From NCBI GenBank assembly GCA_009917555.1, contig QZDX01000002.1, positions 310,001-374,000 on the forward strand: 64,000 bases of DNA. The letters are read 5' to 3'. This document shows, in pieces, positions 1 through 9,093 of the stretch. Both the position numbers and the translations under genes were made by a program. The notes below the pieces were generated by a model that had not been told where the DNA came from, did not search any database, and saw nothing but the letters and a program-made list of their open reading frames with translations. The DNA is from a bacterium 1XD21-13. Its GTDB lineage: Bacteria; Bacillota; Clostridia; Lachnospirales; Lachnospiraceae. How positions within the stretch are numbered: position 1 is the stretch's first letter; each line of letters starts with the position of its first letter.

Positions 1-24
1 TTCTGTTATTTCTATTGGTTTCAT
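1..24 (-). CDS. 5' end of an unidentified gene (runs off the window)
   Basis: An ATG at 24-22 on the minus strand is preceded by AGAAAGGAG at 32-40 with about 8 bases of spacing, a strong Gram-positive ribosome binding site. Only eight codons (MKPIEITE) lie inside the window, so the product cannot be identified. The tandem leader repeat at 41-120 lies directly upstream. At two other places in this window the same repeat also ends in GAAAGGAG just before a start codon. Confidence 0.5.
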
Positions 25-40
25 CTTTATGCTCCTTTCT

Positions 41-120
41 ATGATCTGCACATGGTTTTTGTGCATAATGGGATACCCGTAGGGTATTTCTATGATCTGC
101 ACATGGTTTTTGTGCATAAT
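41..120 (-). repeat. Tandem leader repeat, two units
   Basis: A unit starting atgatctgcacatgg at 41 recurs at 92, giving a period of 51 bases. It contains a TGCAC..GTGCA hairpin and an ATACCC gta GGGTAT hairpin. Related copies lie at 11997-12055 and 45362-45540. In all three places the repeat runs into a GAAAGGAG ribosome binding site and a start codon. Confidence 0.7.
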
Positions 121-131
121 ACTATTCTCAT

Positions 132-158
132 AGTATACCGCAAACATCCTCTTAACAA
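132..158 (-). promoter_or_regulatory. Possible promoter for the gene at the left edge
   Basis: Read on the minus strand there is a TTGTTA -35 box (153-158) and a TATACT -10 box (132-137), with a short 15-base spacer. It would drive transcription through the tandem leader repeat into the gene starting at 24. The short spacer lowers confidence. Confidence 0.3.
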
Positions 159-200
159 AAGTCTTTTTTTACCAAATGCAACCAACAAAAATTTGACCAT

Positions 201-818
201 TTACGCACGCGCCTTTTTCTCCAAATTTTCCACACGTGTACAAACCTGCTGAAGAAGCGGTGTGCTGTGGCTCACCGCCAAAAGTCCGATTCCCCGGTTC
301 TCCACCTCCTGAACCAGAAAGCTCCAGATCTGGCTCTGTGTAATCAGATCCAGCATGGTGCTGATCTCATCCGCCAAAATAAACCGGGTCCTCTCTCCCA
401 AGGCTCTTGCAATGCAGAAGCGCTGAAGCTCTCCGCCAGACAGCTCCGCCGGATAGCGGTTCAGCCAGTCCGGCTCGATGCCAAGGCCCTCCACGATACG
501 CTGATCCAGGTGATCTCCCTCCGCCAAGACCTCTCTCATGGGGAGGCGGGGATTCACCACCTGCTCGGGATGCTGCCAGATCATCTGCACCGGACAGTAG
601 CCCTTATATTCTGACAGGAGATGTCCGTTCAGCAGAACCTCCCCCTCGTCCGGCCTCTCATAGCCTGCCAGAATCTTGCAGAAGGTGGTTTTCCCAAAGC
701 CGCTTGGGGCTATGAGCCCAACCCGCTCCTCCTGAGTGAGCTTTAGGCTGAAATCATTTAAAATCTGTCTGCTGTCCGTTCCATATCGAAAGGAAATATT
801 CTTTGCTTCCAGTACCAT
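201..818 (-). CDS. ABC importer ATP-binding protein (peptide/nickel family, second ATPase)
   Basis: ATPase that powers uptake by the permeases encoded upstream. Visible features are a Walker A motif (APSGFGKTT), the signature LSGGELQR, a Walker B segment ending LADEIST, and an H-loop SHS near the C-terminus. It is about 205 residues, short for the DppF/OppF/NikE type (usually 250-330), and lacks the C-terminal oligopeptide-type extension. The start at 818 was chosen because AGGAGATGG precedes that ATG; the frame remains open further upstream. It is the last gene of a five-gene minus-strand operon with SBP, two permeases and another ATPase. Substrate (peptide or nickel) cannot be settled from this gene. 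Confidence 0.85.
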   Translation of the reverse strand: MVLEAKNISFRYGTDSRQILNDFSLKLTQEERVGLIAPSGFGKTTFCKILAGYERPDEGEVLLNGHLLSEYKGYCPVQMIWQHPEQVVNPRLPMREVLAEGDHLDQRIVEGLGIEPDWLNRYPAELSGGELQRFCIARALGERTRFILADEISTMLDLITQSQIWSFLVQEVENRGIGLLAVSHSTPLLQQVCTRVENLEKKARA

Positions 819-855
819 TATCCATCTCCTATTCCAGTTCCACAGTCCTAAACTT

Positions 856-1785
856 TTACTCTGCCTTCCGGCACCGAACCTTCCCGCCCCGCACCTCCCG
901 GTAGGGGATCTCCCCCGTACACGCCTCACAAAACTGCTCACACCTAGGCCCAAAGGGACACCCTGTGGGCATGTCCTTCACATAGGGCTGTGTCCCGCCG
1001 ATAAACTGAAACCCATTCTGAGGCAGCGCTCGAAAGAGTGCCTTGGAGTAGGGATGCCGCAGGGTCTCCTCACTGGCAAAGTCCAACACACTCGCATCCT
1101 CCACTGTGGTTCCCGCATAGAACACCACCACCCGGTCCGCCACCTCCAGGGCCTGCTCCAGATCATGGGTGATCAGCAGAACGCCGGCCCCCTGATCCGC
1201 CAGCTCCCGAAAATGGCTCATAACCCGGCGCACCATATCCATGTGAAGTCCCGGTGTGGGCTCGTCGGCAATGACCAGTCGGGGATTTCCCATCATTGCC
1301 GTAGAAACCAACACACGGCGGTTCATTCCGCCGGACAGCTCAAAGGGATAGAGCTCCTGAACCTCCTGCTTCAGATGATAGCCCTCAAAGATCCGATTGA
1401 GCTTCTCCCTGGAAGCCGAATCCTTTTTTCCTTTCCGAATCTGTGGCCCTATCTTCATAAGGGGGTCCAGAAATGCCACGCTCTGAGGCACCAGAACGAT
1501 CTCATTTCCCCGAAGCTCCTCCTTCCGCTTCTGTGTCAGCTCCTCCCCCTCATACAAAATGGTTCCCCCAAGGGCCCCGTTGTAGGGGAGAATTCCCAGG
1601 ATTCCATGGGCCAGCAGGCTCTTTCCCGAGCCGCTGGAGCCCACCACCGCCACCATTTCTCCCTCATGGACCGTCACATTCAGATCCCGAATCACGTCCA
1701 GATCTGTTCTTGCGAAGCCCTTGTCATACTGCTGAAAGGAAACGGATAAATTTTTTATATCTAGAATAACCTTCTTTTCTTCCAT
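856..1785 (-). CDS. ABC importer ATP-binding protein (OppD/DppD/NikD type)
   Basis: First ATPase of the importer operon, 309 residues. It has a Walker A motif GSSGSGKSLL, the signature LSGGMNRR (a slight variant of LSGGMRQR), a Walker B segment LVIADEPT and an H-loop THD. The C-terminal part carries the cysteine pattern CPFGPRCEQFCEAC typical of the oligopeptide-type extension in this family. It lies 24 bases after the second permease and 37 bases before the next ATPase, so all are probably co-transcribed. Confidence 0.9.
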   Translation of the reverse strand: MEEKKVILDIKNLSVSFQQYDKGFARTDLDVIRDLNVTVHEGEMVAVVGSSGSGKSLLAHGILGILPYNGALGGTILYEGEELTQKRKEELRGNEIVLVPQSVAFLDPLMKIGPQIRKGKKDSASREKLNRIFEGYHLKQEVQELYPFELSGGMNRRVLVSTAMMGNPRLVIADEPTPGLHMDMVRRVMSHFRELADQGAGVLLITHDLEQALEVADRVVVFYAGTTVEDASVLDFASEETLRHPYSKALFRALPQNGFQFIGGTQPYVKDMPTGCPFGPRCEQFCEACTGEIPYREVRGGKVRCRKAE

Positions 1786-1809
1786 CTCTGCCTCGATTCC
1801 AGTTCTATT

Positions 1810-2634
1810 TTACACATGAGCGCTTCCCGGGTCCAAAAGCTTGCGAAGGCTCTCCCCTGCCACATCAAACAGGACCACCGTCAGCACCAACAGAAGACCG
1901 GGGAACAGAGCCAGCCACCATTTTCCCATGGCCAGATACTGCATGCTCTCCGAGAGAATCACCCCGATAGCCGGCTGCTCCGGGGACAGGCCGAAGCCCA
2001 GGAAGGTGATGCTGGCCTCGTGGAGTATTGCGTGGGGAAACAGCAAAATCAGCCCCACCAGAAACTGCGGAAACAGATGGGGAACCATATGCTTTCGGGC
2101 AATCTGCCAGGGACTTAAGCCAAGCCTTCCTGCCACCTTAATATAGGGCGCCTCCTTAAGCTGCAGAACCTCCCCCCGAATCAGCCTTGCAAGAGAGGTC
2201 CAGTGGGTGAGAGATACTCCGATAACCACCCCTTTAAAGCCCTTTCCGCAGGCATAGGAAATGAGAATCAGCAGCAAAATGTGAGGAATCCCCATAACCA
2301 AATCAATACTCCAGGTTACTATGGAATCCACGGCCCTTCCCATGGTTGCAGACACAATCCCAAGAAACAGGGCCAAAAGCGCGCTGACCCCTGCTGCCAA
2401 AAGCCCAATGCGGATACTCATGGACAAGCCGGTCAGGGTACGGACAAACATATCCCGTCCCATCCAGTCCGTGCCAAAGGGATAGGCCGCGCAGGGCGCC
2501 AGATTCTTTCTGGAAAAATCGGTTGCCATAGCCTCCTTTGCAAATACCTGGCCTGCTATGGTAATCAATGCCAGGAACAACAGGGCCGCGCCAAAGGCCA
2601 GCACCGTTCTCTGTCTTCCATTCATACGTCTCAC
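1810..2634 (-). CDS. ABC importer permease (DppC/NikC type)
   Basis: Inner-membrane permease of 274 residues with an N-terminal transmembrane helix, the TDWMGRDMF segment characteristic of DppC/OppC/NikC proteins, several further membrane helices, and the cytoplasmic EAA-like loop around SLARLIRGEVLQLKEAPYIKVA. It starts with GTG in a GTGA overlap with the stop codon of the preceding permease (2631-2634), indicating translational coupling. It would pair with the 2631-3623 permease as the heterodimeric channel. Confidence 0.9.
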   Translation of the reverse strand: MRRMNGRQRTVLAFGAALLFLALITIAGQVFAKEAMATDFSRKNLAPCAAYPFGTDWMGRDMFVRTLTGLSMSIRIGLLAAGVSALLALFLGIVSATMGRAVDSIVTWSIDLVMGIPHILLLILISYACGKGFKGVVIGVSLTHWTSLARLIRGEVLQLKEAPYIKVAGRLGLSPWQIARKHMVPHLFPQFLVGLILLFPHAILHEASITFLGFGLSPEQPAIGVILSESMQYLAMGKWWLALFPGLLLVLTVVLFDVAGESLRKLLDPGSAHV

Positions 2635-3623
2635 AGTCCGGCACCTCCCCTGCGAATCCGGGGGTCCACAATTCCATAGAGAAGATTCGCTATCAGATTG
2701 CCGCCAAATACAATGGCCGCGCTAATCACCGTAATTCCAAGCAGCAAGGGCACATCACTGCCGATCCCCGCCGTCACCGCAGCCTGTCCCAGCCCCGGAT
2801 AGGAAAAAATCTCCTCCACCAAAACGGAGCCGCCAAAAATCTCGCTGATAGAGGCAAACTGCAGGGTCAGGGCCGGCAGAATCACATTGCGGAAGCCGTG
2901 ATTCTTAAAAATACTCCAGCCGCTCTCCCCCCTTGCCTTTGCAAAGAGCACATAATCGCTCTCCATAATATCAATCATTTTTTCCCTGGTATGCAGGGTG
3001 ATATTGGAGATACCCGTAATACTCAAGGTCATTGCAGGAAGGATGGCATGGCGTATCCGGTCAACCAGGGTCACTCCCGCAGCCTCCATTCCAATGGGGA
3101 CGCTAAGGCCCACCGGAAGGAGCTTCAGCCACACCGCAAAGATCATCAGAAGCACCAAAGCCAGCCAGAAGGCGGGCGTACTGGCAATCACCAGAGAATA
3201 GCCCCTGATCGCCTTATCCACCCAGGTGCCCCGCTTCATCCCAGCCAGAGCCCCAAGGCAGAAGCCCAGAACACCGGAAATTACCCAGGCAATGGCGAGA
3301 AGCCAGATGGAATTGGCAAGCTTCACTGCAATCACCTCCGACACGGGCCGGCGGTACAGCAGGGAAAGCCCCATATCTCCCCGGAAAAAGTCCGAAGCCC
3401 AGGCAAGGAACCGCTCCACCGGCGGCTGTCCAACACCCCAGTAGGCGTTAAGCCTCTCAATCTGCTCCTGGCTCATGCTTCCCAAGGCCGCCTGCCCCAC
3501 ATTTGCCTGCAGGGGGTCCACCGGAGATATGGACACCAGAAAAAATGCGGCTATGCTGACACACACCAGCAGCAGCATCATTCGAACCGCCTGTTTTACT
3601 AAAAAAGTTATGTGATGCTTCAC
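2631..3623 (-). CDS. ABC importer permease (DppB/NikB type)
   Basis: Permease of 330 residues with an N-terminal transmembrane helix, the SPVDPLQANVG segment matching the usual DppB/OppB N-terminus, and about five further helices. The EAA loop SDYVLFAKARGESGWSIFKNHGFR is near residue 220. The GTG start at 3623 is preceded by GAGGTGACC. It follows the binding-protein gene after a 93-base gap with a hairpin, a common arrangement that lets the binding protein be made in excess. Confidence 0.9.
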   Translation of the reverse strand: MKHHITFLVKQAVRMMLLLVCVSIAAFFLVSISPVDPLQANVGQAALGSMSQEQIERLNAYWGVGQPPVERFLAWASDFFRGDMGLSLLYRRPVSEVIAVKLANSIWLLAIAWVISGVLGFCLGALAGMKRGTWVDKAIRGYSLVIASTPAFWLALVLLMIFAVWLKLLPVGLSVPIGMEAAGVTLVDRIRHAILPAMTLSITGISNITLHTREKMIDIMESDYVLFAKARGESGWSIFKNHGFRNVILPALTLQFASISEIFGGSVLVEEIFSYPGLGQAAVTAGIGSDVPLLLGITVISAAIVFGGNLIANLLYGIVDPRIRRGGAGL

Positions 3624-3638
3624 TTGGTCACCTCACAC

Positions 3639-3674
3639 GCAAAGGGGAGCCGCCCTGAGCAGCTCCTGCTTTGC
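3639..3674 (-). other. Intergenic hairpin between binding protein and permease genes
   Basis: Arms GCAAAGGGGAGC (3639-3650) and GCTCCTGCTTTGC (3662-3674) pair with a small internal bulge. On the transcribed minus strand no U-run follows, so it looks like a stabilising or attenuating hairpin rather than a full terminator. Such a hairpin would fit differential expression of binding protein over permeases. Confidence 0.5.
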
Positions 3675-3716
3675 TTTTATGGTTGTTTATAATGGGTTTG
3701 CTTTTAAAAGGCACAT

Positions 3717-5363
3717 TTACTGCCAGGTCCACTGATCCACATTGTTGACAATGGACCAGCCGTGTCCATGGGGGTGAAGTTTCTGCTCCGCCACCTTAAG
3801 GTTCTCCTTTGCCCAATACAAATGGTCAATATTTACCAGCCAGATCCAGGGAATATCTCCCTCCTGGGTGATACCGGTGCTTCCGTCCCACTGAGCTTTC
3901 TTCCAGAGCTCATAGGAGGTGTCAAGGTCACTGGCGGCCAGGGCCTCATCCATGTAGTGGTCCACGCTTTCATTGGCATAGGGAGAGTATCCTGCCAGTC
4001 CGTCCTCCAGAGTATGATAGATGTTGTAGAGCTCCATGGGAGAGTGAGCACCCCACCCCCACATGAGGGGCTCCGCCTGGGCCCGATCATAGGCCGTATC
4101 CCAGCCTACCCCCTCAATGGTAACCTCGATTCCAAGCTCCCCAAGCTGATTCTGGGTATCTGCGGCCAAAGCCTGGCGCAGAGAATCACTGGCCGGATAC
4201 AGCAGGTGGAAGGCTGCCCGCAGGCCGTCCTTCTCCCGAATACCGTCCGCACCCATTTTCCAGCCTGCCTGATCTAAAATTGCCTCTGCCTCCTTGGGAT
4301 TGTACTCTACCTCCGCCTCCGGGTTGTACCATGGCATCTTATCGCACACACTGTAGGCCGGTGTTCCGTAGCCATTTACCACATTTTCCAGCATTTCCTG
4401 GCGGTCAAGGCCGAGATTGATGGCCCTTCGCACCTGGAGGTCCGCCGTAAAATCATTTCCAATGGCAGTTCCATCCTCTTTGGTCCCCGCAGGAATTGTC
4501 GGAAGGTTAAAGCCTCTGTTATCCACCGTCTCAAAGGATAGCAGCTCATAGCCCTCAACCGCCTGATCCGAGTAGGCCGCCGCTGTGTAGGCCAGATCCA
4601 CCTGACCGGCCTTGGCTGCGGCAAAGGCCGCATCCTCCTCCATAAACACAATGGTCACCTGCTTCATTTGGATCTCCTCCCCGTAATAATCGGGATTGGC
4701 CTCCAAAATAATCTGCTGTCCCTTGTCCCACTGCTTCATCAGATACCGGCCGGAGCCAATGGGATGCTCCCCATAGTCCGGGCCGTAGGCATGCTCCGGT
4801 ACGATTCCCACAATAGCCATGGTGTAGGGCCAGATGGAGTACGCCTGAGCCATATGAAACTCCACTGTGGTATCGTCAAGGGCAACCGCCTCCTTTAACA
4901 TGGTAAAATCGTTTACGGAGCTTGTCTCCTTCACCGTATTATACGTAAATGCCACATCAGCAGCCGTGAGGGGCTCTCCGTCCGTGAAGCTCACATCGTC
5001 CCGAATGGTCACGGTCCAGGTCATCCCGTCCTCGCTCACCTGCATATCCGTGGCCAAATCATACCCAATGGAAAGATCCGGGTTGGTCACAGTGAGGGTG
5101 CTCTGAATCAACGGCTCATGCACATGCTCGCCAGCCCCCCAGCCGTAAGCAGGGTCAAAGCCGGCCTCCGGCTCCGAGCTCGGTCCCATGGCAACGATCA
5201 CCGAATTCCCGGCGCTTTCTCCCAAGGGAGCCATGTCCTGTCCTTCCCCTTCCGCCTGCCGGGGCACATCCCCCGCCGGGGCTTCCTGCTCGGAGCCGCA
5301 GGCCGCCAGAAGGCTGATTCCAAGTATCAGTGCTACGATCAAAGAAGATTTTCTGCTTTTCAT
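3717..5363 (-). CDS. Solute-binding lipoprotein of the peptide/nickel ABC importer (SBP_bac_5)
   Basis: Extracytoplasmic substrate-binding protein of about 548 residues. The chosen start at 5363 (MKSRKSS) gives a classic lipoprotein signal: a charged N-terminus, a hydrophobic stretch, then the lipobox LLAAC, after which the mature protein would be lipid-anchored. GTGAGGT upstream of this ATG supports the start. The body matches family 5 (DppA/OppA/NikA), with the DGEPLTAADVAFTYN segment near residue 130. The C-terminus contains HPHGHGW, a histidine cluster that might hint at metal binding. A nickel role would suit a CODH-containing organism but is inference; peptide binding is equally possible. 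Confidence 0.85.
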   Translation of the reverse strand: MKSRKSSLIVALILGISLLAACGSEQEAPAGDVPRQAEGEGQDMAPLGESAGNSVIVAMGPSSEPEAGFDPAYGWGAGEHVHEPLIQSTLTVTNPDLSIGYDLATDMQVSEDGMTWTVTIRDDVSFTDGEPLTAADVAFTYNTVKETSSVNDFTMLKEAVALDDTTVEFHMAQAYSIWPYTMAIVGIVPEHAYGPDYGEHPIGSGRYLMKQWDKGQQIILEANPDYYGEEIQMKQVTIVFMEEDAAFAAAKAGQVDLAYTAAAYSDQAVEGYELLSFETVDNRGFNLPTIPAGTKEDGTAIGNDFTADLQVRRAINLGLDRQEMLENVVNGYGTPAYSVCDKMPWYNPEAEVEYNPKEAEAILDQAGWKMGADGIREKDGLRAAFHLLYPASDSLRQALAADTQNQLGELGIEVTIEGVGWDTAYDRAQAEPLMWGWGAHSPMELYNIYHTLEDGLAGYSPYANESVDHYMDEALAASDLDTSYELWKKAQWDGSTGITQEGDIPWIWLVNIDHLYWAKENLKVAEQKLHPHGHGWSIVNNVDQWTWQ

Positions 5364-5410
5364 GTTGTGCCGTACCTCACTATTTCTGTCTAATTTCTGC
5401 TGTCTCATTG

Positions 5411-5439
5411 ATTATACACACATGTTAAAACCTTCACAA
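5411..5439 (-). promoter_or_regulatory. Promoter of the ABC importer operon
   Basis: On the minus strand TTGTGA (5434-5439) and TATAAT (5411-5416) are separated by 17 bases, a good sigma-A promoter about 50 bases upstream of the binding-protein start at 5363. Confidence 0.65.
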
Positions 5440-5473
5440 GCCACCTGGGGGGATATTTTTTTAAACAATATTT

Positions 5474-5513
5474 TATCCGGAGACAAAAGCTGCCAAGCCT
5501 CTGTCCCCGGATA
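5474..5513 (-). terminator. Terminator-like hairpin after the FtsX-type exporter
   Basis: Arms TATCCGG (5474-5480) and CCGGATA (5507-5513), extended by GACA/TGTC, form a stem 47 bases after the stop of the exporter permease. On the minus strand it is followed by AAAATATTGTTTAAAAAAA rather than a clean U-run, so termination strength is uncertain. Confidence 0.45.
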
Positions 5514-5559
5514 CCAGAAGATTCTTATTTCGCCAAATGCGATTTTCTATATGATTTTC

Positions 5560-8289
5560 TTACAAGCTCTCCTCACGGATACTGTCAATGATATTTTCCC
5601 CCTTCATCCTGCTCCTGGTATAAAGCATCGTGGCAAACACCACCAGGAACACGCTGCACACCGCAATCACAATACTCATAACCGGAACATAGAAGCCCGT
5701 ATCCATACTCCGGGCCACCACCCGGTAAATCTGCCAGGTAATAAGCATTGACACCGGCAGCCCATAGAGCAGAGCCTTACACCCATAGAGCACACACTCA
5801 TAATTCAGCATCCGCCGCAGCCCCTTGGGGGTCATTCCCACAGAGCTTAGCACCGCAAACTCCTTTCTCCGAAGGAGCACTCCTGTGGAAATGGTATTAA
5901 ACACATTGGCCACCGCAATCAGCGAGATCAGCGTGATAAATCCAAAGGTAAATACATCCACGGTCAAAAGCAGGCTTCTGTGGGTCTCACGGCTCTGGGC
6001 CTCATCCAGCACAAAGAAGTAGCTGTCATAATCCTGAAGCCATTCTGCGCTATCATCCATAGAAAATGCCTCCAGACGCTTCGCCACCTCTCTGTGGTCC
6101 TTAGCCTGTATATAGAGAGACACCGTTCTAATATAAGAATTCTCATCCTCCACCAGATTCCGCAGCATACTCTCCGAGAGAAAGATGGAGAAGCCTCCGC
6201 CCCATTCCCCATAAAGGTTCATAGGCGCCCTCTCTGCAAATGCCCCCACCGTCACCCGGCAGGGCTTCTGAAAGCTCTCCCGATCCTGCTCCTCTCCTGA
6301 GGTCCGCTCTGCCTCATATAAGGAATCATAATCCGTCACCAGCAGCTCGATTTCCTCTCCGGGAGCCTTCAGAATATCATAGAGGCGGAAGCGCTGCTGC
6401 GAGGCAATATAGCCCTGAACCCGGTTCAGCGCAATGACCTTACGGGCCTCCTCTCCCAAATATTCCTCCCTGGGAAGTCCAAGCTCCTCCACATAAGCCT
6501 CATACTCCTCATCCTCCAGAACCAGGATTCGGGAATCGTAGAGCATCAGCCTCCCGTCCTCACGGTAGAGCCCTCCCCAGCCTATCTCCTCGGACGCCGC
6601 CTCCTGGGATTCCAGAAATGCCCGGTAATCCTCCGACACCAGCTCCGGCTCAAGGGGAACATCCATATTGACAGCCCCTATGGAGACCATCCGGTCCACT
6701 CCCTCCGTACTGCGCACGCGCTCCCGAATCTCCTCTATCTCTCCCTCCTTCTCCTCCTCAATGTACATGGAAAGATCATATTCCGAAATATTATTGACTG
6801 TGCGGACACTGCTCTTCACATAGGAGGAAAAGGAGCTGGCGGAGATAAAGAGCACAATACTGATAAACAGGGAAAAAATCGTAGTCCGGTACTGCTTTTT
6901 GCTGCGGCTGAAATGCTTTCCTGCAATCATCCCCTCCAGTCCGAACAGGCGGTAGGCAAGCCTTCCCTTGCGGACCACCCTTCTTGGCACCTTAATATCT
7001 CCCACCTGGCGGATAGCCTCCATAGGCGAAACCCTGGCGGCCCGTCTGGAGGGTATCCAGGCCGAAATCAGCACCGTAACGAGAGCCGTCACTGCGGCAA
7101 TCACCACCGCCGGCCAGGAAACATAAAGCCGCATTGTCTCCAGGGAATCATATAGATAGAAAAAGGACTTTCCCGTAAAATGCAGGGTAATCCCAATCCC
7201 CACAATACCGCTTAAGATTCCCAGGGGTATCCCAATGGCACTCACCAGAAATGCCTCCCGAAGCACCATACCCCGAAGCTGCTTAGGCGTTGCCCCTGTG
7301 GAGGCCAGAAGCCCAAACTGCCTGGTCCGGTCACTGACAGAGATGGCAAAGGAATTGTACACCAGAGAAATGCCCCCTGTCATAATCAGCAGAATCAATA
7401 TGACTGCCAGTCCATAGAGCATCCGCATAAAGGGCCTGTTCATAGAGGTTCCCTGGTAGCGCAGAAGCTCCGAATTGTAGGTGGCATAATTGTCTCCCGA
7501 CGAGGTATAAGTATTGGCAGTCTCATACACCTCCGACGCTCTGTGGCACCGATAGAAGCAGGCAAAACGGCTGTCCGCCTCCGGCTTCTCATCTGCTATG
7601 GTTATGGCGCCGTAGGACACATTGTTGGAATCCACAAAGCCCGGTGTTTCCATAATCCCCACGATCTGGTAGGTTCTCATCTCCTTCGGAATCAGCTCCT
7701 CGCCCACACGATAGGACTCCCCTCTTCCCTCCTCCATGATCATCAAAAGCGGATTGTAGAGAAAAAGCTCCTCCCCCTCATTTCCCGTTGCCATACGCTT
7801 TCCGATTTCCAGGGTCAAAGTATCTCCAAGGTCAATATCCGCCCGTCCGCTGGAAATAGCCATGGAGGTTACCACAAGCTCCCTGTCATTTTCAGGCATA
7901 CGCCCCATTTTCAAACGAACAGGAAGGACCTCCTGTGCCTCCTTCGTCATTCCCATAACAAAGAGATAGGGCACTCTCCGCTCCATGTAGCTCTCCTCCG
8001 TCACCCCCGGAAAGAGGGCAAAGCCCAGCTCCTGGACAGCCATCGCCTCCTCTATCCTCTCATCCTCCTTCATTTCCTGCACCTGATCCCCGGAAAGCTC
8101 ATAAACAGCCCCTTGCCAGTCACCCATCTGTTCAATCACCGCCCGCAGCATATAATTCTGCAGGCTGGAAATAAAGGCAGTCACCGCCGTCAGCATAGCC
8201 GTAGCCAGAATAATCCCGATAATCGTCACCAGCGTACGCGTTCTATTCTTCTTTAAGGTCTTTATGGTCGTCCTTGTAAATACATTCAT
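5560..8289 (-). CDS. FtsX-family ABC exporter permease (BceB/MacB-like)
   Basis: Large permease of 909 residues. An N-terminal transmembrane helix is followed by a large extracytoplasmic domain (roughly residues 40-290), then three helices around 290-430. A second helix and large external domain (about 470-770) precede the final helices, so the FtsX module is duplicated. The layout resembles exporters or flux sensors that remove antimicrobial peptides or lipoproteins. The start overlaps the stop of the partner ATPase, so the two are translationally coupled. A sensor kinase and regulator are encoded just upstream, as in BceRS/BceAB modules. The actual substrate is unknown. Confidence 0.85.
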   Translation of the reverse strand: MNVFTRTTIKTLKKNRTRTLVTIIGIILATAMLTAVTAFISSLQNYMLRAVIEQMGDWQGAVYELSGDQVQEMKEDERIEEAMAVQELGFALFPGVTEESYMERRVPYLFVMGMTKEAQEVLPVRLKMGRMPENDRELVVTSMAISSGRADIDLGDTLTLEIGKRMATGNEGEELFLYNPLLMIMEEGRGESYRVGEELIPKEMRTYQIVGIMETPGFVDSNNVSYGAITIADEKPEADSRFACFYRCHRASEVYETANTYTSSGDNYATYNSELLRYQGTSMNRPFMRMLYGLAVILILLIMTGGISLVYNSFAISVSDRTRQFGLLASTGATPKQLRGMVLREAFLVSAIGIPLGILSGIVGIGITLHFTGKSFFYLYDSLETMRLYVSWPAVVIAAVTALVTVLISAWIPSRRAARVSPMEAIRQVGDIKVPRRVVRKGRLAYRLFGLEGMIAGKHFSRSKKQYRTTIFSLFISIVLFISASSFSSYVKSSVRTVNNISEYDLSMYIEEEKEGEIEEIRERVRSTEGVDRMVSIGAVNMDVPLEPELVSEDYRAFLESQEAASEEIGWGGLYREDGRLMLYDSRILVLEDEEYEAYVEELGLPREEYLGEEARKVIALNRVQGYIASQQRFRLYDILKAPGEEIELLVTDYDSLYEAERTSGEEQDRESFQKPCRVTVGAFAERAPMNLYGEWGGGFSIFLSESMLRNLVEDENSYIRTVSLYIQAKDHREVAKRLEAFSMDDSAEWLQDYDSYFFVLDEAQSRETHRSLLLTVDVFTFGFITLISLIAVANVFNTISTGVLLRRKEFAVLSSVGMTPKGLRRMLNYECVLYGCKALLYGLPVSMLITWQIYRVVARSMDTGFYVPVMSIVIAVCSVFLVVFATMLYTRSRMKGENIIDSIREESL

Positions 8290-8969
8290 CGGCGGATCAC
8301 CTCATCTCTTGCAATCTTCCCATCCTCAATAGAAATAATCCGATCCGCCTGAAGAGCCAGGCTCTCATCATGGGTGATCACCAAAAGCGTCTGCCCATAC
8401 TTCTGATTGGAAAGCTTCAGAAGCTCCATAATCTCCTGACTGTTCTTAGAATCCAGATTCCCCGTAGGCTCATCCGCCAGCACAATGGCCGGAGCATTCA
8501 TAAGGGCCCGCCCAATGGACACCCTCTGCTGCTGTCCCCCGGAAAGCTGATTGGGCAGGTGTCTCTTTCTCCCCTCCAGATCCAGGATACGAAGAAGCTC
8601 CCCAAGCCTCTCCTTATTCACCTCCCGACCATCCATCAGCACCGGCAGAGTCATATTCTCCTCCACATCCAGCACCGGAATCAAATTATAAAACTGATAA
8701 ATCAGCCCAATCTCCCTGCGCCGAAAAATCGCAAGCTGCTCCTCATTCTGGCTGTAAATATCCTTCCCATCCAGATACACATGCCCAGAGGTAGGCCGAT
8801 CCACCCCGCCCAAAATATGAAGCAGCGTAGACTTCCCTGACCCCGAGGGCCCAATAATCGCCACAAACTCCCCCTGCTGCACCAAAAAAGACACATCATC
8901 CAGCGCCCGTACCTCATTCTCTCCTTTGCCATATACCTTGGAAAGATGCTCTACCTTCAACAAATCCAT
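8286..8969 (-). CDS. ABC exporter ATP-binding protein (LolD/MacB/BceA type)
   Basis: ATPase of 227 residues with Walker [10 protein letters not shown], signature [15 protein letters not shown], Walker [14 protein letters not shown] and H-loop ITHD, all typical of the MacB/LolD/BceA group. It partners with the FtsX-type permease that overlaps its 3' end by four bases. GGAGGAGCATATT precedes the ATG. The upstream leader contains TTACGGAACTGGAATAGGAG, a motif also seen before cooC at 41.4 kb. Confidence 0.92.
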   Translation of the reverse strand: MDLLKVEHLSKVYGKGENEVRALDDVSFLVQQGEFVAIIGPSGSGKSTLLHILGGVDRPTSGHVYLDGKDIYSQNEEQLAIFRRREIGLIYQFYNLIPVLDVEENMTLPVLMDGREVNKERLGELLRILDLEGRKRHLPNQLSGGQQQRVSIGRALMNAPAIVLADEPTGNLDSKNSQEIMELLKLSNQKYGQTLLVITHDESLALQADRIISIEDGKIARDEVIRR

Positions 8970-9093
8970 AATATGCTCCTCCTATTCCAGTTCCGTAACA
9001 TCTATCCTAAAGTATAATGGCCTCTAATGACATTCCAGTGACACTAATATAACAAAATTGTCACTTACCCTTATATTTTTAACAGCGCACAAC

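Noticed and set aside
736-1749. Long plus-strand ORFs opposite the ABC transporter genes
   Set aside because: They are antisense shadows of high-GC coding regions, with low-complexity His/Pro/Leu-rich translations and no ribosome binding sites. The same holds for long antisense frames across 34-42 kb.
3717-5363. Naming the importer nikABCDE
   Set aside because: The CODH operon makes nickel uptake attractive and the binding protein has a His cluster, but the sequence does not separate nickel from peptide binders of the same family.
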